Source: Acorus gramineus
Lineage: Eukaryota > Streptophyta > Magnoliopsida > Acorales > Acoraceae
Direction: 5' to 3'
NCBI GenBank assembly: GCA_030737835.1
Contig: CM060856.1
Coordinates: forward strand, 496,001 to 560,000
Length of the DNA: 64,000 bases
Below, one piece after another: positions 35,426 through 47,593 of the stretch. A program made the translations under genes and the position numbers. Positions within the stretch are counted from its first letter, which is position 1. Each line of letters starts with the position of its first letter. Below the pieces are notes generated by a model that was given only the letters and a program-made list of their open reading frames with translations, was not told the DNA's origin and did no database searches.

Positions 35426-36098
35426 GTAGCTGTTGCCATTTTGTGGCTTTTAATAATGAGATTGTGGTTAATAATATATGGTGGTTAATATAAATTGTGA
35501 TGCATGGGTTGTGCTGTTCACTGAGCGTGTGGCTCACCCCTCGCATAATATTTTTCTCCAGTGTCATCTGAGTCGGATCTGGAGGAAGAGCTCCCCGAGG
35601 GACTTCATCAGTAGCGGAGTAGCGCCACGTCCCGCGAGTATCAGAGGCTATCAGCATCCCTTTTGCTTGTATGTATTATATTCCGTGCTTGGGCACGCGT
35701 TTGTATTGTATTTGGATGTCTTTGTATATATTGGCTCTCACAGGACAGTTGATTATGTATCGAGTCTGTAATATGTCTTTGAATTACAGATTCAGTCTTT
35801 TAGCTTCCGCTATTGGTGTATATATCATGTCAGCCCTGCTTTTGTTGTCTGTGTTGTCATTTTAGCTGTTGTGTGAGTATGTTATTGAACTCCTGTTTAC
35901 TGATATCATATATACACTTGCCGCGTCCCGAGGTCGGCCGGCCCTGGGGCGTGACATCAACAGCTCTACTGCGGAATGTTTAAAAACTGGGTGATAGACC
36001 GGTCATCATATGTTTTAAATAGTGCTTGGCATTGTAACTGTCAAACGTTTTAAACAATGGTTGATAAAACGACTGTCAATTATTCTAAAAAACAGTTA

Positions 36099-38133
36099 CA
36101 CTAATACAATTTTTGACATTGATCACAGTTGTTTTGATCACGCTTGTTAAAAACCTATGATTGTAATAATTATGATCACAGTTTTTTTAAAACCGTGATC
36201 TTTTTAAACTATATGATCACGATTTTTTGTAAACCGTGATCTTTGAGTTAATAATAATCACGGTTTTTTAAAAACTGTGATCGTTTAATAGTTATTTTAT
36301 CACGGCTAATAAAAAACCGTGATCTTTCCATAAAGAAAGGATCACCTTTTAAATGAAATTGTGATAATTTGTAATTAAAAAACCTAACTAGTGCTCTCAA
36401 ATCCCGATCGACCTCACTTCTCTCACGCCCTCCTCTCTCACTTGTTCCTCTGCCATTCCCGCCTTCCTCCTCTGTCGACCCAGCCACCGCCATCCATTCC
36501 TCCTCCGTTGACGCAGTGACAGCCACCGCCCCTTCCCCCTCTACTGACGAAGGTTGTAGCTGCCACCCATGCATAAGTCTCTCTCTCTCTCTCCTCCTCC
36601 TCCTCTTCTTTCGTCTCCTCCTCCAGATCAGCCACGGCTGATCTCTCCCACATCAGATCCGCATTCCCCACCTCTCCTCCTCCTCCTCCCTCCCACATAG
36701 AAGGTCTTCAATCATCATTCTCTCTCTCAATCTCGATTTTCATTGTCATGAATAGAAATTTGGGGGATTTCATTTGATTTTGTGGATCTTAGGGTTTGAA
36801 TGGAGAAGTATGTCCTTTTGGATTGATTGATTTAAAGTTATATATGGTTAGGTTTGTGAAAATTGGATATCTCTGATTTGTGAAATTGGTTAATTTATAT
36901 GTGTTTGTGTGTGTCTTTCATCATATACAATTTATTCATGTTTCTTTTGAATGGTATATTAGGAGAGTTACTTGGTTATTGCTTTTTTATGCAAATTATT
37001 GGCTGTGATTGACATGAAAAAATGTTAAACTTGACACAGCATATATGCACAGATCATCTTGAGTTAATTGTCTCTTCTTAACTTATGATTTGCAAGCTGA
37101 AAAGATAGCCTCATGCATGATATATGAAATAGGATGAGAGGATCAATTGATCGGGTATGTTTTGCAAGCTTTAATCATCTTCAGACTACCTAGGAATTAT
37201 TTATAATATATCTTTTTGCGCTTTACAAGTTGATTTTTTTTTTTTTTTTTTTTTTGAGTTTAGAAGTACAACTTTGCACTTAGAATAGTGGACATCATAA
37301 TCTGGATCTGATATGAGTAGATTTCTATTTGAATTCTATTTTTGGTGTTTTATTTTGTATTTTAGAATAACTTTCATCAAGTCCACTCTTGAAAAAAATC
37401 ATGTTTCTGCCAGTAGGCTAATGTGGCTCATGTCCAAATTTGGTATACACTTGACAACTTGACAGTGAAAATTCATTTCCAGGTTGAAGCTGTCATTCAT
37501 TTTGAGGATGATACTGAAGAACTGCAACAACTGTATCATTAGGTGATTATCCTCCTTTTTGTTGCTTACAACATGTAAAAATATGAGAGATTCCAAATTG
37601 CTCCTTGAATGTTGGGATCTAATTAGCTATATATCAGGAACTATATTGCCTCGTGTGTATATATATATATATATATGAGGCAATGTGATATTAGAAAAGA
37701 GCAATTAGAGATCTTTTCTTTCAACTCAACTTTTCATGCATATACTGTATCATAATACTTGATAACATTAAAGAAGGTACTACGTTAACTGCCCTTTGGA
37801 ACTATATTGGGCTCCTCTTGCAGGTCAAGGTTGAACAATTAATGAATCTCTCATTTTTTTAGAGTGTGGGTTTATCCCTAGAATGAATTTTGTATAAAGC
37901 TTGACATTGGATGATCTTTTATGTTCAACGCATAAAAAATACACAGCTATCTCATTTGCATATTATCTCATATGTTTATTCCGAGAAAGAATGAGCACGA
38001 CAATCGTAAGTGGAATTAAGAACTAAACCTATCATATGTTTTTATTTTATTTTTTTTAGATTGGTGGTTAAGTGAATTGGCTGGTGGAGAAAGACGTGCC
38101 CTATGCAAAAACCTCTTTTAATTTCTTATAGTG
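36099..38133. mobile_element. CACTA-like element, non-autonomous
   Basis: The left end starts CACTAATACAATTTTTGAC and is followed to about 36340 by many GATCACGG/CCGTGATC words in both orientations, a typical CACTA subterminal region. A CT-rich tract then resembles the untranslated leaders of these elements. A possible right end TTTCTTATAGTG (inverted CACTATAAGAAA) lies at 38122-38133. The first five bases match the left end, but the rest diverges and the 3-bp flanks (TTA / AAT) differ, so the right limit is tentative. No transposase is recognised. Confidence 0.5.
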
Positions 38134-39029
38134 AATTTTTCTTGTATATTTGAGGTTTTTCTTTTCGTCGGGGTTTTTTCTTCATAAATCTGAGTCTGTT
38201 TATGTTATTATTGTTGATTGATTTATCTCGCATACATAAAATCCAAACCGGATAATTTTTCATTTAAAATCAATTTAATTTAAAAAATTAATTATTTAAA
38301 GGGTTAAAGACATTTGAGTCCATGTTAACATCTATAAACCCGTATAAGTTTTTACAAACTTTGAGTCTGACATACAAGTCATTTAAACTCCTATGGTTAG
38401 TTAATTTAGTATGTGGGTTAACTTTTTATTCAATTTAATGGTATATTATAATAATATTCCATTTGTGAAAAATTAAACACCCACACAAATCACAGAAAAA
38501 ATAGAAAAATCACACATCCTATTAGATGACCAGTTTGCTCATGATTAAACTCATTTTCACATTTTTTTTCTTTTGCGGATTTTGATATTATTGTTGCATA
38601 CTACTCCATTTTATTTTATTTTTGCTTCTATTTCAAACAATTGTAATTGTGAGGATAATTTTTATTTTACATTTTGATGAGGTAATTATACAAATTAAAA
38701 CATTCCTAATAATAATTATGTTGTGTATTGTGGAGAGAGGGTATAATAGTAAAATCTCTTTCATGGTTGATTTTAACTATGATGGGTTAATAATGATTTA
38801 ACAGTATGGATATATTAGACATTTTTCTTGTTTCTAGGGATGTAATTGTCATGCCCCAACTTTACAAGGATTTATTTAGAGTTATAGATGTTTAAACTGA
38901 CTTAGATGTATTTAACTCTTATTTAAAAGATGGGAGATTTAAAATCTTAGTTTTAAAATAGACTTATTCACCAATCACCGCACTCAATTCTAAACTCTAT
39001 AATCATACTCCAACACAAGCAATTATATT
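38134..39029. other. Unassigned AT-rich sequence
   Basis: Nothing recognised except weak resemblance of 38290-38420 to the non-coding parts of the neighbouring fold-back elements. Confidence 0.35.
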
Positions 39030-39560
39030 AAAACACAGAATACTAAAAACCACCTATAAAGTGTTAAAAATGCGAAAAATACTCTATAAGTAATGATTTT
39101 ATCCCTTCAGATAGGGTTTATAATCTACTCGGATGAAATAAAATCGTCATTTATAGAAGGTTTTTTGCATTTTTCACACATTGTAAGGGTTTTTTTGATA
39201 TGCTGTCATTTCAGTCAGGATTAACCAAACAACATATGCTACTATGCTATTTTTTGATATGCTTTACCCCTCTAGATAGGGTTTATAATCTACTCGGATG
39301 AGATAAAATCGTCATTTATAGAGGGTTTTTCACAATTTTCACACATTGTAAGGGTTTTTTGATATGCTATATTTTCAGTCATGATTACCAAACAAAATAT
39401 TCACATTTATTTTTCATATGTCAATAGAAATTTAACTTAGGGGGCTATTTGAATTTATATAGGTGTTTTAAGAGGTTTATATGGATTTGAGGAAAAGTTA
39501 TGAGGTTATATAGATTTTGGGTGGTTTATAGGGGGTTATTTGAATTTTTCCCATATAGAA
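39030..39560. mobile_element. Partial Mutator-like MITE, related to 60668-61130
   Basis: The right part ends GGGGGTTATTTGAATTTTTCCC, and internal phrases (GATAAAATCGTCATTTATAG, CACATTGTAAGGGTTTTTTG) match the complete copy at 60668-61130. A block of about 90 bp is duplicated inside it (near 39104-39190 and 39272-39360). The left terminus is not found. Confidence 0.6.
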
Positions 39561-39662
39561 AATGTAAAAAATTTCTATTGAAGCATATACATCGATTATC
39601 GTGAGTATATATTTTGATACTTTTCTATTAACGCATATAAAACTGAAATTATGTTTAAAAAA

Positions 39663-40117
39663 GGGATTTTTATTTTTAAATCCCCGTAAACATGCTTATT
39701 TAGGGATCGATCCCTCCATTCTTCATATTTCTTTTCAAGTCCCCATATTCAACCGCCTATTTATTTTTTAGTCCTTCCGTCAAACATCCGTCCATACACC
39801 GTTAATTTGTGAAATGTGATTTATTTTTAAGTCCCTATAAACTATGTTATTTAGTGATTAGTCCCTCCCTTCTTCATATTTTACAGGGACTTACCACTAA
39901 ATAACATAATTTATAGGGACTGAACACTAAATAACATAGTTTACATGGACTTAAAAATAAAATTACATTCACAAATTAACGATGTATGGACGGACGTTTG
40001 ACGGAGGATTAAAAACTAAATAAGCGGTTGAATATGGGGACTTAAAAAAATATATGAAGAAATGATGGACTAATCCCTAAATAAACATGTTTACAAAAAT
40101 TTAAAAATAAAAATTCC
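39663..40117. mobile_element. Fold-back Mutator-like MITE
   Basis: Two arms of about 220 bp form a long inverted repeat: GGGATTTTTATTTTTAAATC on the left and ATTTAAAAATAAAAATTCC on the right. The CCGTCCATACACCGTTAATT block pairs with AATTAACGATGTATGGACGG. The flanks TTTAAAAAA / TTAAAAAAA are consistent with a 9-bp duplication but lie in A-rich sequence. No coding capacity. Confidence 0.75.
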
Positions 40118-40585
40118 TTAAAAAAAAACTATGTATAACAACACTCAGCACTCAACATAGTATATGTACTACTAGTTAAAAAGTGAGACTTCGTAGCCCT
40201 TTATAGCCTTTCTAAAAAAAAAAAAAAAGTATGATCATTAAAAATGAGATCCACAGTCACATCAAATTTGTAGGTTTTTTTATCCACCCCATTTTTTTGA
40301 ATGACTAAATTTGATTCTCATTGACACACATTTAATTTGAAGAATACCACCAATCGAACAAGTGGATTTTGATAATCTAAATGGAATTAAAATCTATATT
40401 TAATTATTATAAACAAAACAGGACCTTGTGCTGCCTCAATGTGGAGATGAATTTTTACCCTCCAATAAATCATTGTGATTGTCTTACACAAAATCTCATA
40501 GGAAACTTCTGGGAATACGCCATCTTTAGTATGTTCATCAATATCCAACTAATATAACGTGGCATTTTCGATCTATTTTTGACAA

Positions 40586-41145
40586 GGGATAAATGCATCC
40601 CCACAAACGTACGAAAATGCAGATAACCCTTTATCTTCTCTCGAAATTCAAATAATTGTTCAAAAGCATAATTAAAATCTAAATACGTTACTCTATCAGT
40701 TAAATTAACTTAAAGATTACTTGAATTTAACTCAATGTGTAAAATTATATTTATACCCTCTCTCGATCAATCACTAACATTAGAAATCCGGAACTTAACA
40801 TTCTCCTTCATACCCTTTATTCGTTCTCGTCACACAACGCCTCTGTTTACCCCTCACTGTCGATGGCATTGCATGATTTGCAAGGTAAAAATGTAATTAG
40901 TAGGGGGCTATATATTTGTGTTTTTGCTGGTTTACATGGACTTAATTGTACTATTGCATTTTGTCTGAGTTATGATATTGGAATATTATAGAAATATTCC
41001 AATTTTATTAGTGGTTGTTTAACTCGGAGGGCTAATTTGTCTTTTAGTTATGTTTTTAAAGGGTTATTTAGATTTCGGAAAAAAGATGAAAGGTCATATG
41101 GATTTTCAAATATTTGTGGGGCTATATCTAAATGCATTTATTCCC
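40586..41145. mobile_element. Fold-back Mutator-like MITE
   Basis: The ends GGGATAAATGCATCCCCA and CTAAATGCATTTATTCCC are inverted. Flanks TTTGACAA (40578-40585) and TGTGACAA (41146-41153) differ at one position. There is no coding sequence. Confidence 0.65.
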
Positions 41146-41452
41146 TGTGACAATTATATTTTCCTTCCTCCCACTTCTATTTTAAATTTAGGGTGCGTTT
41201 AAAAACACAGTTGGGTGCTTTTAGAAATATAGTTTGAAAAGTAGTTTTTATCTTTTAGATGCTTTATGTATATTTTTTGAAGATGTAATGATGATGATTG
41301 TTTTATGAAATACTGATTTTGAGATACTGCTGTGTTAGAGATAAAATCAAATAATGATAATATATTTAAAATGATATGCTTGACAACAATTTTTAGTTAT
41401 AATTTATAAAAAAAATTAAAAGCTATTTTTTTATTTGATACGAAACGCACCC

Positions 41453-41850
41453 TTAAACCATTTCGTTATTCTCTCCTCCAACTCCAATGGACAATTCAAT
41501 CCCGCAGTTTCCACGTCAGACGAAATGGATGTTCCAAATCCAACGTGTCCACATACAGTGATGTCTCATTCCTCCTTATTTGACAACTATATGTTATATA
41601 TTATATGTTATATATTCAATCATCATTGGAATGGTTTATCGAGTTGGTCGTTCTGAAATGATGCATCCTCCCCGCCTGGACAATACCACCATGTATACAT
41701 GCAACATCAAATACACATGCAATGCACCAAAATTTATTTCAAATCCAATTTAATTGGGCTATATTGAAAACGAAGAGCGACTAAAAATCTTAAAATCAGG
41801 TGTAACTATGAATTATCAAGACCTAGTCCATTTAATGAGTGCAAGCAAAA
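41453..41850. repeat. Local segmental duplication, copy A
   Basis: Shares order and sequence with 43265-43560: GTTATTCTCTCC, GACAATTCA(A/G)TCCCG, CACCATGTATACATGCAACA, AAAATCAGGTGTAA and TCCATTTAATGAGTGCAA. The copies are diverged by substitutions and small indels. No protein is encoded. Confidence 0.7.
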
Positions 41851-42408
41851 TGTGAACTCAAATAATGAGTGTAAAATATTATTTAAATGTCAAGAAGTTG
41901 ATTTTTTGAGAGATATTTAAACATATATGTTATTAATATAAAGGTACAATAATCATTAAAAATAAGGTCTACAAAGATTCGGAATCAGACAAAATTTGTC
42001 TTTTTATTTATTTATTTATCCTATCTTTTCAAATAGGTGGATAATCATTTGAGTGGGTCCCACATTTAAATATAAGAATAAAATATTATTAATTAAACAA
42101 GTATATTAATATATTACTGATTTAGTAGGGGGATAAATAATAAAATAAAATGATCAATGTGAGGATAAGTGAAGAAAAAATAAATTATTTTATTAAATAA
42201 AAAAATTTAAAGATGAAATGTGGGCAATTGTTCTGATTTTAAAATAAAAATTAAGACATTTTGTCCCACTAAAAATGAGAATTCTCAAATTATTTTAATT
42301 TTGACAAATGTAAATAAGAACAAAATTGATAGATTTTTATCTTCAAAATTTTAAACCCACCAAACCAACTGTTAAAAGTGTGTGTGTATATATATAATTT
42401 ATTGATGG

Positions 42409-42436
42409 ATGACTCATATTCCGTTGATGGTGTGTG

Positions 42437-42477
<41 letters not shown>

Positions 42478-42528
42478 GTGATGAAATTAAAATTACCTTT
42501 AATATACCATCAACGGAATATGAGTCAT
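42409..42528. repeat. Perfect 23-bp inverted repeat around a (TA)n tract
   Basis: 42409-42431 and 42506-42528 are exact reverse complements, each containing ACTCATATTCCGTTGATGG or its complement. The loop is mostly a (TA)n microsatellite. A transcript would form a strong hairpin. It may be a MITE core; no termini are seen. Confidence 0.8.
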
Positions 42529-43264
42529 GCCTACATTTTGTGATGATTTAAAATTACTTTTATATGTATCATTTCAAAGGGAAATGTTAAACTCAAATTT
42601 TTTTTATGGTTCAAAACGTAGATCACATATAATTTTTTTTTAAAAAAATTCTAAACATTATTTAACAATGTATATGCTTTGATAAAAATTATATATCGTT
42701 CAATTTTGAATTAAATGAACTTACTTTTAATAAATGTAAAAAAAAGTTTAACAATCTATATCGTTCGTCTATCGATGCATATACTTCACCAGACTTTAAA
42801 TGATGCATATTAGAATGTAAAAATGACTTAGTGTATCAGCGCCACTTTCCAAATGCACGCTCATAATAAATCCATGTTGTACATTAGCCCACGTCATTTG
42901 ATCATGAGTGTTCACTATGAAATCTCCTAGCAAGGATCCAGTGATGTTTGGGTTTGATCAGTTCCATCAATATTCAATAAAAAAGTGACACATATACCCA
43001 ACAATTAGACCCACCTATGAATCGAATTGTACAACCTACGAATCACACAACCTATTAATTGAATTGTACAATCAATTATTTGATATATGCATATATCACT
43101 CTTATATGGGATACCGATGATATTGATCAAATCCAGGCCTAACTGGATCCGGATGAATGTGTCATTTTTAGCATATTCATTAAGATACAACTATTAAGAG
43201 CGGTGGCCTTTTTTTTTTAAATCTATTTTTTACAACAACCATTTCTTTCCTCTTCAATTCCAAA

Positions 43265-43560
43265 CTTAATCCTTTGGTTATTCTCTCCAAATCTAAGATC
43301 CAAGGGACAATTCAGTCCCGAATTGTGGATATTCCCGCTTAAACAAGGCCACCATGTGTACATGCAACATTAAACCTCCTGGACAAGGCCACCATGTATA
43401 CGTGTAACATCAAATATACTTGCATACATGCACCAAATTTAATAATCCAATTTAATTTGTCTTATAATTGAAAACCAAAAGCCACTAAATCATAAAATCA
43501 GGTGTAATTAAACATTATCAAGATCATAAAAACATGGTCCATTTAATGAGTGCAAAAGCA
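43265..43560. repeat. Local segmental duplication, copy B
   Basis: Counterpart of 41453-41850. It has an extra internal duplication: GGACAAGGCCACCATGTATAC and a one-base variant of it occur within 60 bp. Confidence 0.7.
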
Positions 43561-43566
43561 TTAGAG

Positions 43567-44365
43567 AGGAAGAATATTAAGTGGTTGTTGAGTTGTCAAA
43601 GAAGAGCAAATCAAAACCGAATCATCTGTCTGATGCTACCCAAAAAACCTTGCGGACTTGGAACCACCACTCTACACGGATTTTTACTGGGTATTGCAAT
43701 ACCCGTAAATTTAAGTTGGACATGCTCGCCTCGCGTGGGCGCCATATCCCACTTGTGTGATTCTAAATCCAAACCCCAAGGTTCTTGTTTTCTGTATAAT
43801 TAAGACCACATCTTCTCGCGAGATTCTTTTGAAATAAAAACTCTCACCTCATATAATAAGTTGTATTTTTTTATAAATTAAGGCATAAAATTTATCATAT
43901 GAAATGAGTTCATTCATCTTACATGTTCTTGATCATTTGATGAAATGAGAACTGTATGATAATCAAGTAAAAACTAGCACAGACACATAATCTATTCCTG
44001 AATAATATAATTGTAGTTTTGCCAATTGAAATAAATTATAAGTAATTATATTTCTTTCCAGTGTTATTATTTTATGTCCAATGAATACGAATAATTTTAC
44101 AATAGAGTTTTAACTCCTATTTTTATTTTTTTTCTTTACTATTTATTTGTATTGTCCTCTAAATATGTTATATTCTAATTTAATCAAAGTTAATTTATTA
44201 AAAATTTGTACTTATCTGTATACATGGACATTAATTTTCACCCTCATGAATGCCACCACATGGACAGAGTTTCAAATTAGGATTTTATAGATGTTAAAAA
44301 ACTAACAATATTCATATCAAAAATTGAAAGATGATTAGTATGCGAGATATCTACCAATTACTTCA
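43567..44365. other. Unassigned AT-rich sequence
   Basis: No gene recognised. The open frame at 43534-43803 overlaps the duplicated segment and shows no domain. Confidence 0.4.
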
Positions 44366-44369
44366 AAAG

Positions 44370-44665
44370 ATTCTCCCTCTACGCAACTCTATGTAACTAT
44401 AAAGTGATGTCCAAACGGTCTCTGTTGAAAGAAATCCTCATAATCCCTGTAATCCCTTGTCCCCACTCCGTAATAAAGAGAGACAATATCTGTGTTCTCC
44501 ACATAGACCCGCGAGCCCCTGAAGATCGTCTCGTTCCTTGTTTTCTATATCGCCCACGTGATCGTTAGGATCATTGATCGGAGAATGATGTTAACAAGTC
44601 TCGAGTTCTCAGGTCTACGGAGAGACTTCCCTGCCTCCCACAGGGACTCGATGTCAACGAATCAA
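44370..44665 (-). pseudogene. LINE 3' remnant (antisense), zf-RVT-like region
   Basis: On the minus strand a frame reads SLWEAGKSLRRPENSRLVNI and then ILTITWAI, a stop, KTRNETIFRG. The pattern W-A-I-W-x-x-R-N-x-x-I-F follows the zinc-binding region of plant L1-type reverse transcriptases; here its second Trp is a TAG stop. GC content is higher than the surroundings. This is an isolated fragment, with no RT or poly(A) tail found. Confidence 0.55.
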
Positions 44666-44961
44666 AACTATAATTATTGAAAAAGAATCAAAACTATAAT
44701 TGAAGGAGCTATTAAATCTCTGAAAAAGAATCAAAACTATAATTACTTTAATATAGATGAAAACAAGTTAAAATAGAAAACATGATATATATATTGAGAA
44801 ATGGAACATGAGAATATTATTATTTTTAAACATCTTTCGTCTTAATGATCAACAAAGTTCATTATTTTTTTCAAAATTGTGATTCACGTATTTCCTCCTT
44901 GAAGAACCTTTCAGAAGTAATAGAAATCGAGACCCCAATGTCTATAACAATTTATTTGATC

Positions 44962-45352
44962 AAACATCTTTAATGGATATGTTAATTAACATGTTAGTGT
45001 CATATTTTATATAACATATAAAAATGTTGCTCCAATGGAGATGTTAAGAGGGAGCTAAATGTGAGCCCCATGTGTCAGATGTTATCTTTCATGCCAACTG
45101 TAGCTAGTGTTTTAGCTAGCTAAATGTGGGCTCCATGTAATAGTTTTCCTTAAAAAAATAATAAAAAATATATTTGAGAGGTTGAGTAGGTGGAGAGGTG
45201 GGGTCCACTTTTGGTTTAGTCCATTGGAGCAACAACAACAACCAATTAAATAAGAATATAGTAAATGAATGTGTAGTGGAGGTATAAAGTGCTGACATTA
45301 CACTTTAACATCTTATTTAACTAATATATACATCGGAGATGCTCTTAGTTGA
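44962..45352. mobile_element. MITE-like element, GAGCATCTCC-type termini
   Basis: The right end CATCGGAGATGCTCTTAG and internal CTCCAATGGAGATGTTAAG / AGTCCATTGGAGCAAC are inverted versions of a common plant MITE terminus. The left limit near 44962 (AACATCTTTAATGGATATGT) is approximate. Confidence 0.45.
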
Positions 45353-47593
45353 TCTTGATTCATTGTATAAAATTTTTTGACTTCATTTTTAATACAAAGA
45401 GTATTAATATCTATGTACAAAACTTGTAAATATTTGTCCAATTGTTACTTCCACTCGTCGTTCTTGATATCTCGATCAATTATTGCGTATCCACTCTTTT
45501 TATCTGGCAATGTTAGCCTAATGAATGAGCAAGATCATAGTTAGTGATCTTTAATTTTTTTTCAGATACGCATCATGAACATGATACGCGATGCATTGAT
45601 AATTTGATTTGATTCACGGAAAATATACTAATTCAGAGCGGAACTAATAATAATATCACTATACATGATATTGTAGTGGCATGAATTGATGTTCAAACTA
45701 ACCCCATCCTCATCTATAATTGAGAAGCATTTTAACAAAATTTCAAAAATAATTTAACAAAAGGTAATTACATCACAAAACAGCCGTAAGAGAAGCAATA
45801 ATAAACTCCAATTTTTATAGCCAATATGAATCGGTGAATTTATTGGCTAGTACACATTTAGAAAATGATAAATGTCATTCATTGCATTGTCTTACGGCTG
45901 ATAATCACGGTCAATCCCTAATAAGCCGGGTATGCATTTATTTGTTTAAATTTTAGAATTTATATTTATATATTTTATTAGATAAATATTTAATTTCTAA
46001 AAAATTAAAAAATACAACTAATGAGAATTATTTGTAACATATTTTTCTCCAAAAAAAATCATAAATATTTATCTGCTCCAGTATGAATCACTCGTAACAT
46101 CATTTCATACAATTTTTTTGATGTATATTGACGAGATAGGTACAGTAAATATACCAAAATATGAAGGGTAATACGGTAAATTTAACGCGTATTGCTCGTC
46201 ATTCATCCGTTTCACATCTCTCATTCTCACTGTCTCAAATTCTCAAATCACTCACTCAATGTCACAAATTCAATTAAAAAATAATAATAATAACAATTAA
46301 TAATCATACCATTCTTTGAAATCAGTGGAATCCCGAGTTTCACATTTCGCAACTATCTTCTTCACAAAACACCAAAAAGAAAACTGGCCACTTTGAACCG
46401 GACTCCGACCGGGTTTTGATGACTTTTTTTGTTTTTCATGTTAATTAATTAATATTTTTTTTAAAAAAAAACAAGGTTTGACTGAAACAACGAGCTTTGC
46501 CTCTGTAGTCGTTCTAAGTCAGCTCTGAATCTATTTTAACCCCCCTTTTTTGTTTTTACAGATCCCAACGAATGAGAGAGTGAGGAAAAAAACAAAGCAG
46601 AGAAAGATCCACGGATCCGATCAGTGTTTTCACCCCTTTTTAACTCTCACTTTCTGGGTTTCACCAGGATATTAAAAAAAAAAAAAAAGGCTTTTTAATA
46701 ATTTCCTCTGCCACTACTGTAAAGAAGGGGCGACGGTATACCGGACCCGCTTATTAATAATTAATTTTTTTTATAGGAATTATTATTATGTCGTTGTCAC
46801 CTTCTCTCTATTTCATCTTCTCCTCGAAGGAGTTTTTTATTTTTATTTTTATATTTTTTTGTAAGGCTTCGTAGAGTCCACATATGCGTTTTTTTATCTT
46901 CGCCTTTTCGACTGCCAATTTTTAAGCCTTTTGTGCGGTGGTATCTCTCTTTCTATTTCTCTCAGTCGCTCCGTTTTGGGAGCTCGTGCTGTACGTTGTT
47001 TCTTCGGGAGAGAGGGAGGGGTCTTAAAGGAGAAGAGATTGGGAGAGAAGTGGTTTTGTTGTTAGGGTTTTGAGGGGTGGTCGTTGAGGAGGACTAGGAG
47101 GGAAGGGAGATGGGGAGAGAATGAAGTGTTACAGCAATCTCTTTCTTTTAAAAGAGAGGTTTTGCTTGACTTCCTTCTCTTTCTTTTCTGCCCAACACCC
47201 ACCAAGAGAGGGAGTTGGAGGCATTTGATTCATAAACCTTATAGTTTATGCTTTTGCCTCCTCTGTCCTCTCTTTTTTTTTTTTTTTTGTTAATTTGATT
47301 TGATATCTTCACTCCTTTTCTCCTAAATCTTTGATAGATTTTTTTTAATTGTTGTGTTTCCTTTTATTTTCGTGCGAATTATTTTCCGGGTTTTGCGATA
47401 TTGTTTCTTAATCTGTGCGTTTTGCATGGCTGGGTTCGGAATCAAAGAAGCCGATTTTGGAAACTCCGCTTTTGGTAGATTTTGTTTATAAATAACCCAA
47501 TAAAAAAAAATTATAAGGAGCCCTCATTAGAACATCACAGCCCTCAAAGAAAGAGAGGATTCGTAGAGAAGAAGAAAAGAAGAAAATTTTTTG
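45353..47593. promoter_or_regulatory. Upstream region and 5' leader of the HD-ZIP IV gene
   Basis: There is no other gene here. From about 46540 the sequence becomes CT- and T-rich, as in plant leaders, and may contain a 5'-UTR intron, which I cannot delimit. The open frame at 47084-47293 lies in this leader and has no domain. Confidence 0.4.
45933..45940 (-). promoter_or_regulatory. Candidate L1 box (TAAATGCA)
   Basis: TGCATTTA on this strand is the reverse complement of TAAATGCA, the L1-box element bound by HD-ZIP IV proteins and present in promoters of many epidermal genes, including class IV genes themselves. It lies about 1.65 kb before the ATG. A single 8-mer in AT-rich DNA has a real chance of occurring at random. 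Confidence 0.2.

Larger units (their letters stand above)
31835..35956 (+). mobile_element. Probable solo LTR of a Ty3/gypsy element (Tekay/Del-like)
   Basis: It begins TGTCAC and ends GTGACA, the inverted ends of many plant gypsy LTRs. The terminus CCCGAGGTCGGCCGGCCCTG followed by GGGCGTGACA is characteristic. The left part has the bland leader with ATTCATCATCTTCCCCATTT and CT-rich stretches typical of long LTRs. Subtracting the nested hAT leaves about 3.3 kb. No gag-pol or second LTR flanks it, which suggests a solo LTR, but the 5-bp flanks (ATATG / TCAAC) do not match. It contains a GC-rich island (32.6-33.4 kb) and an 83-bp triplicate (35.2-35.4 kb). Confidence 0.55.

Noticed and set aside
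43534-43803. Open frame of 89 codons
   Set aside because: It overlaps the local duplication, whose other copy has no matching frame, and shows no domain.
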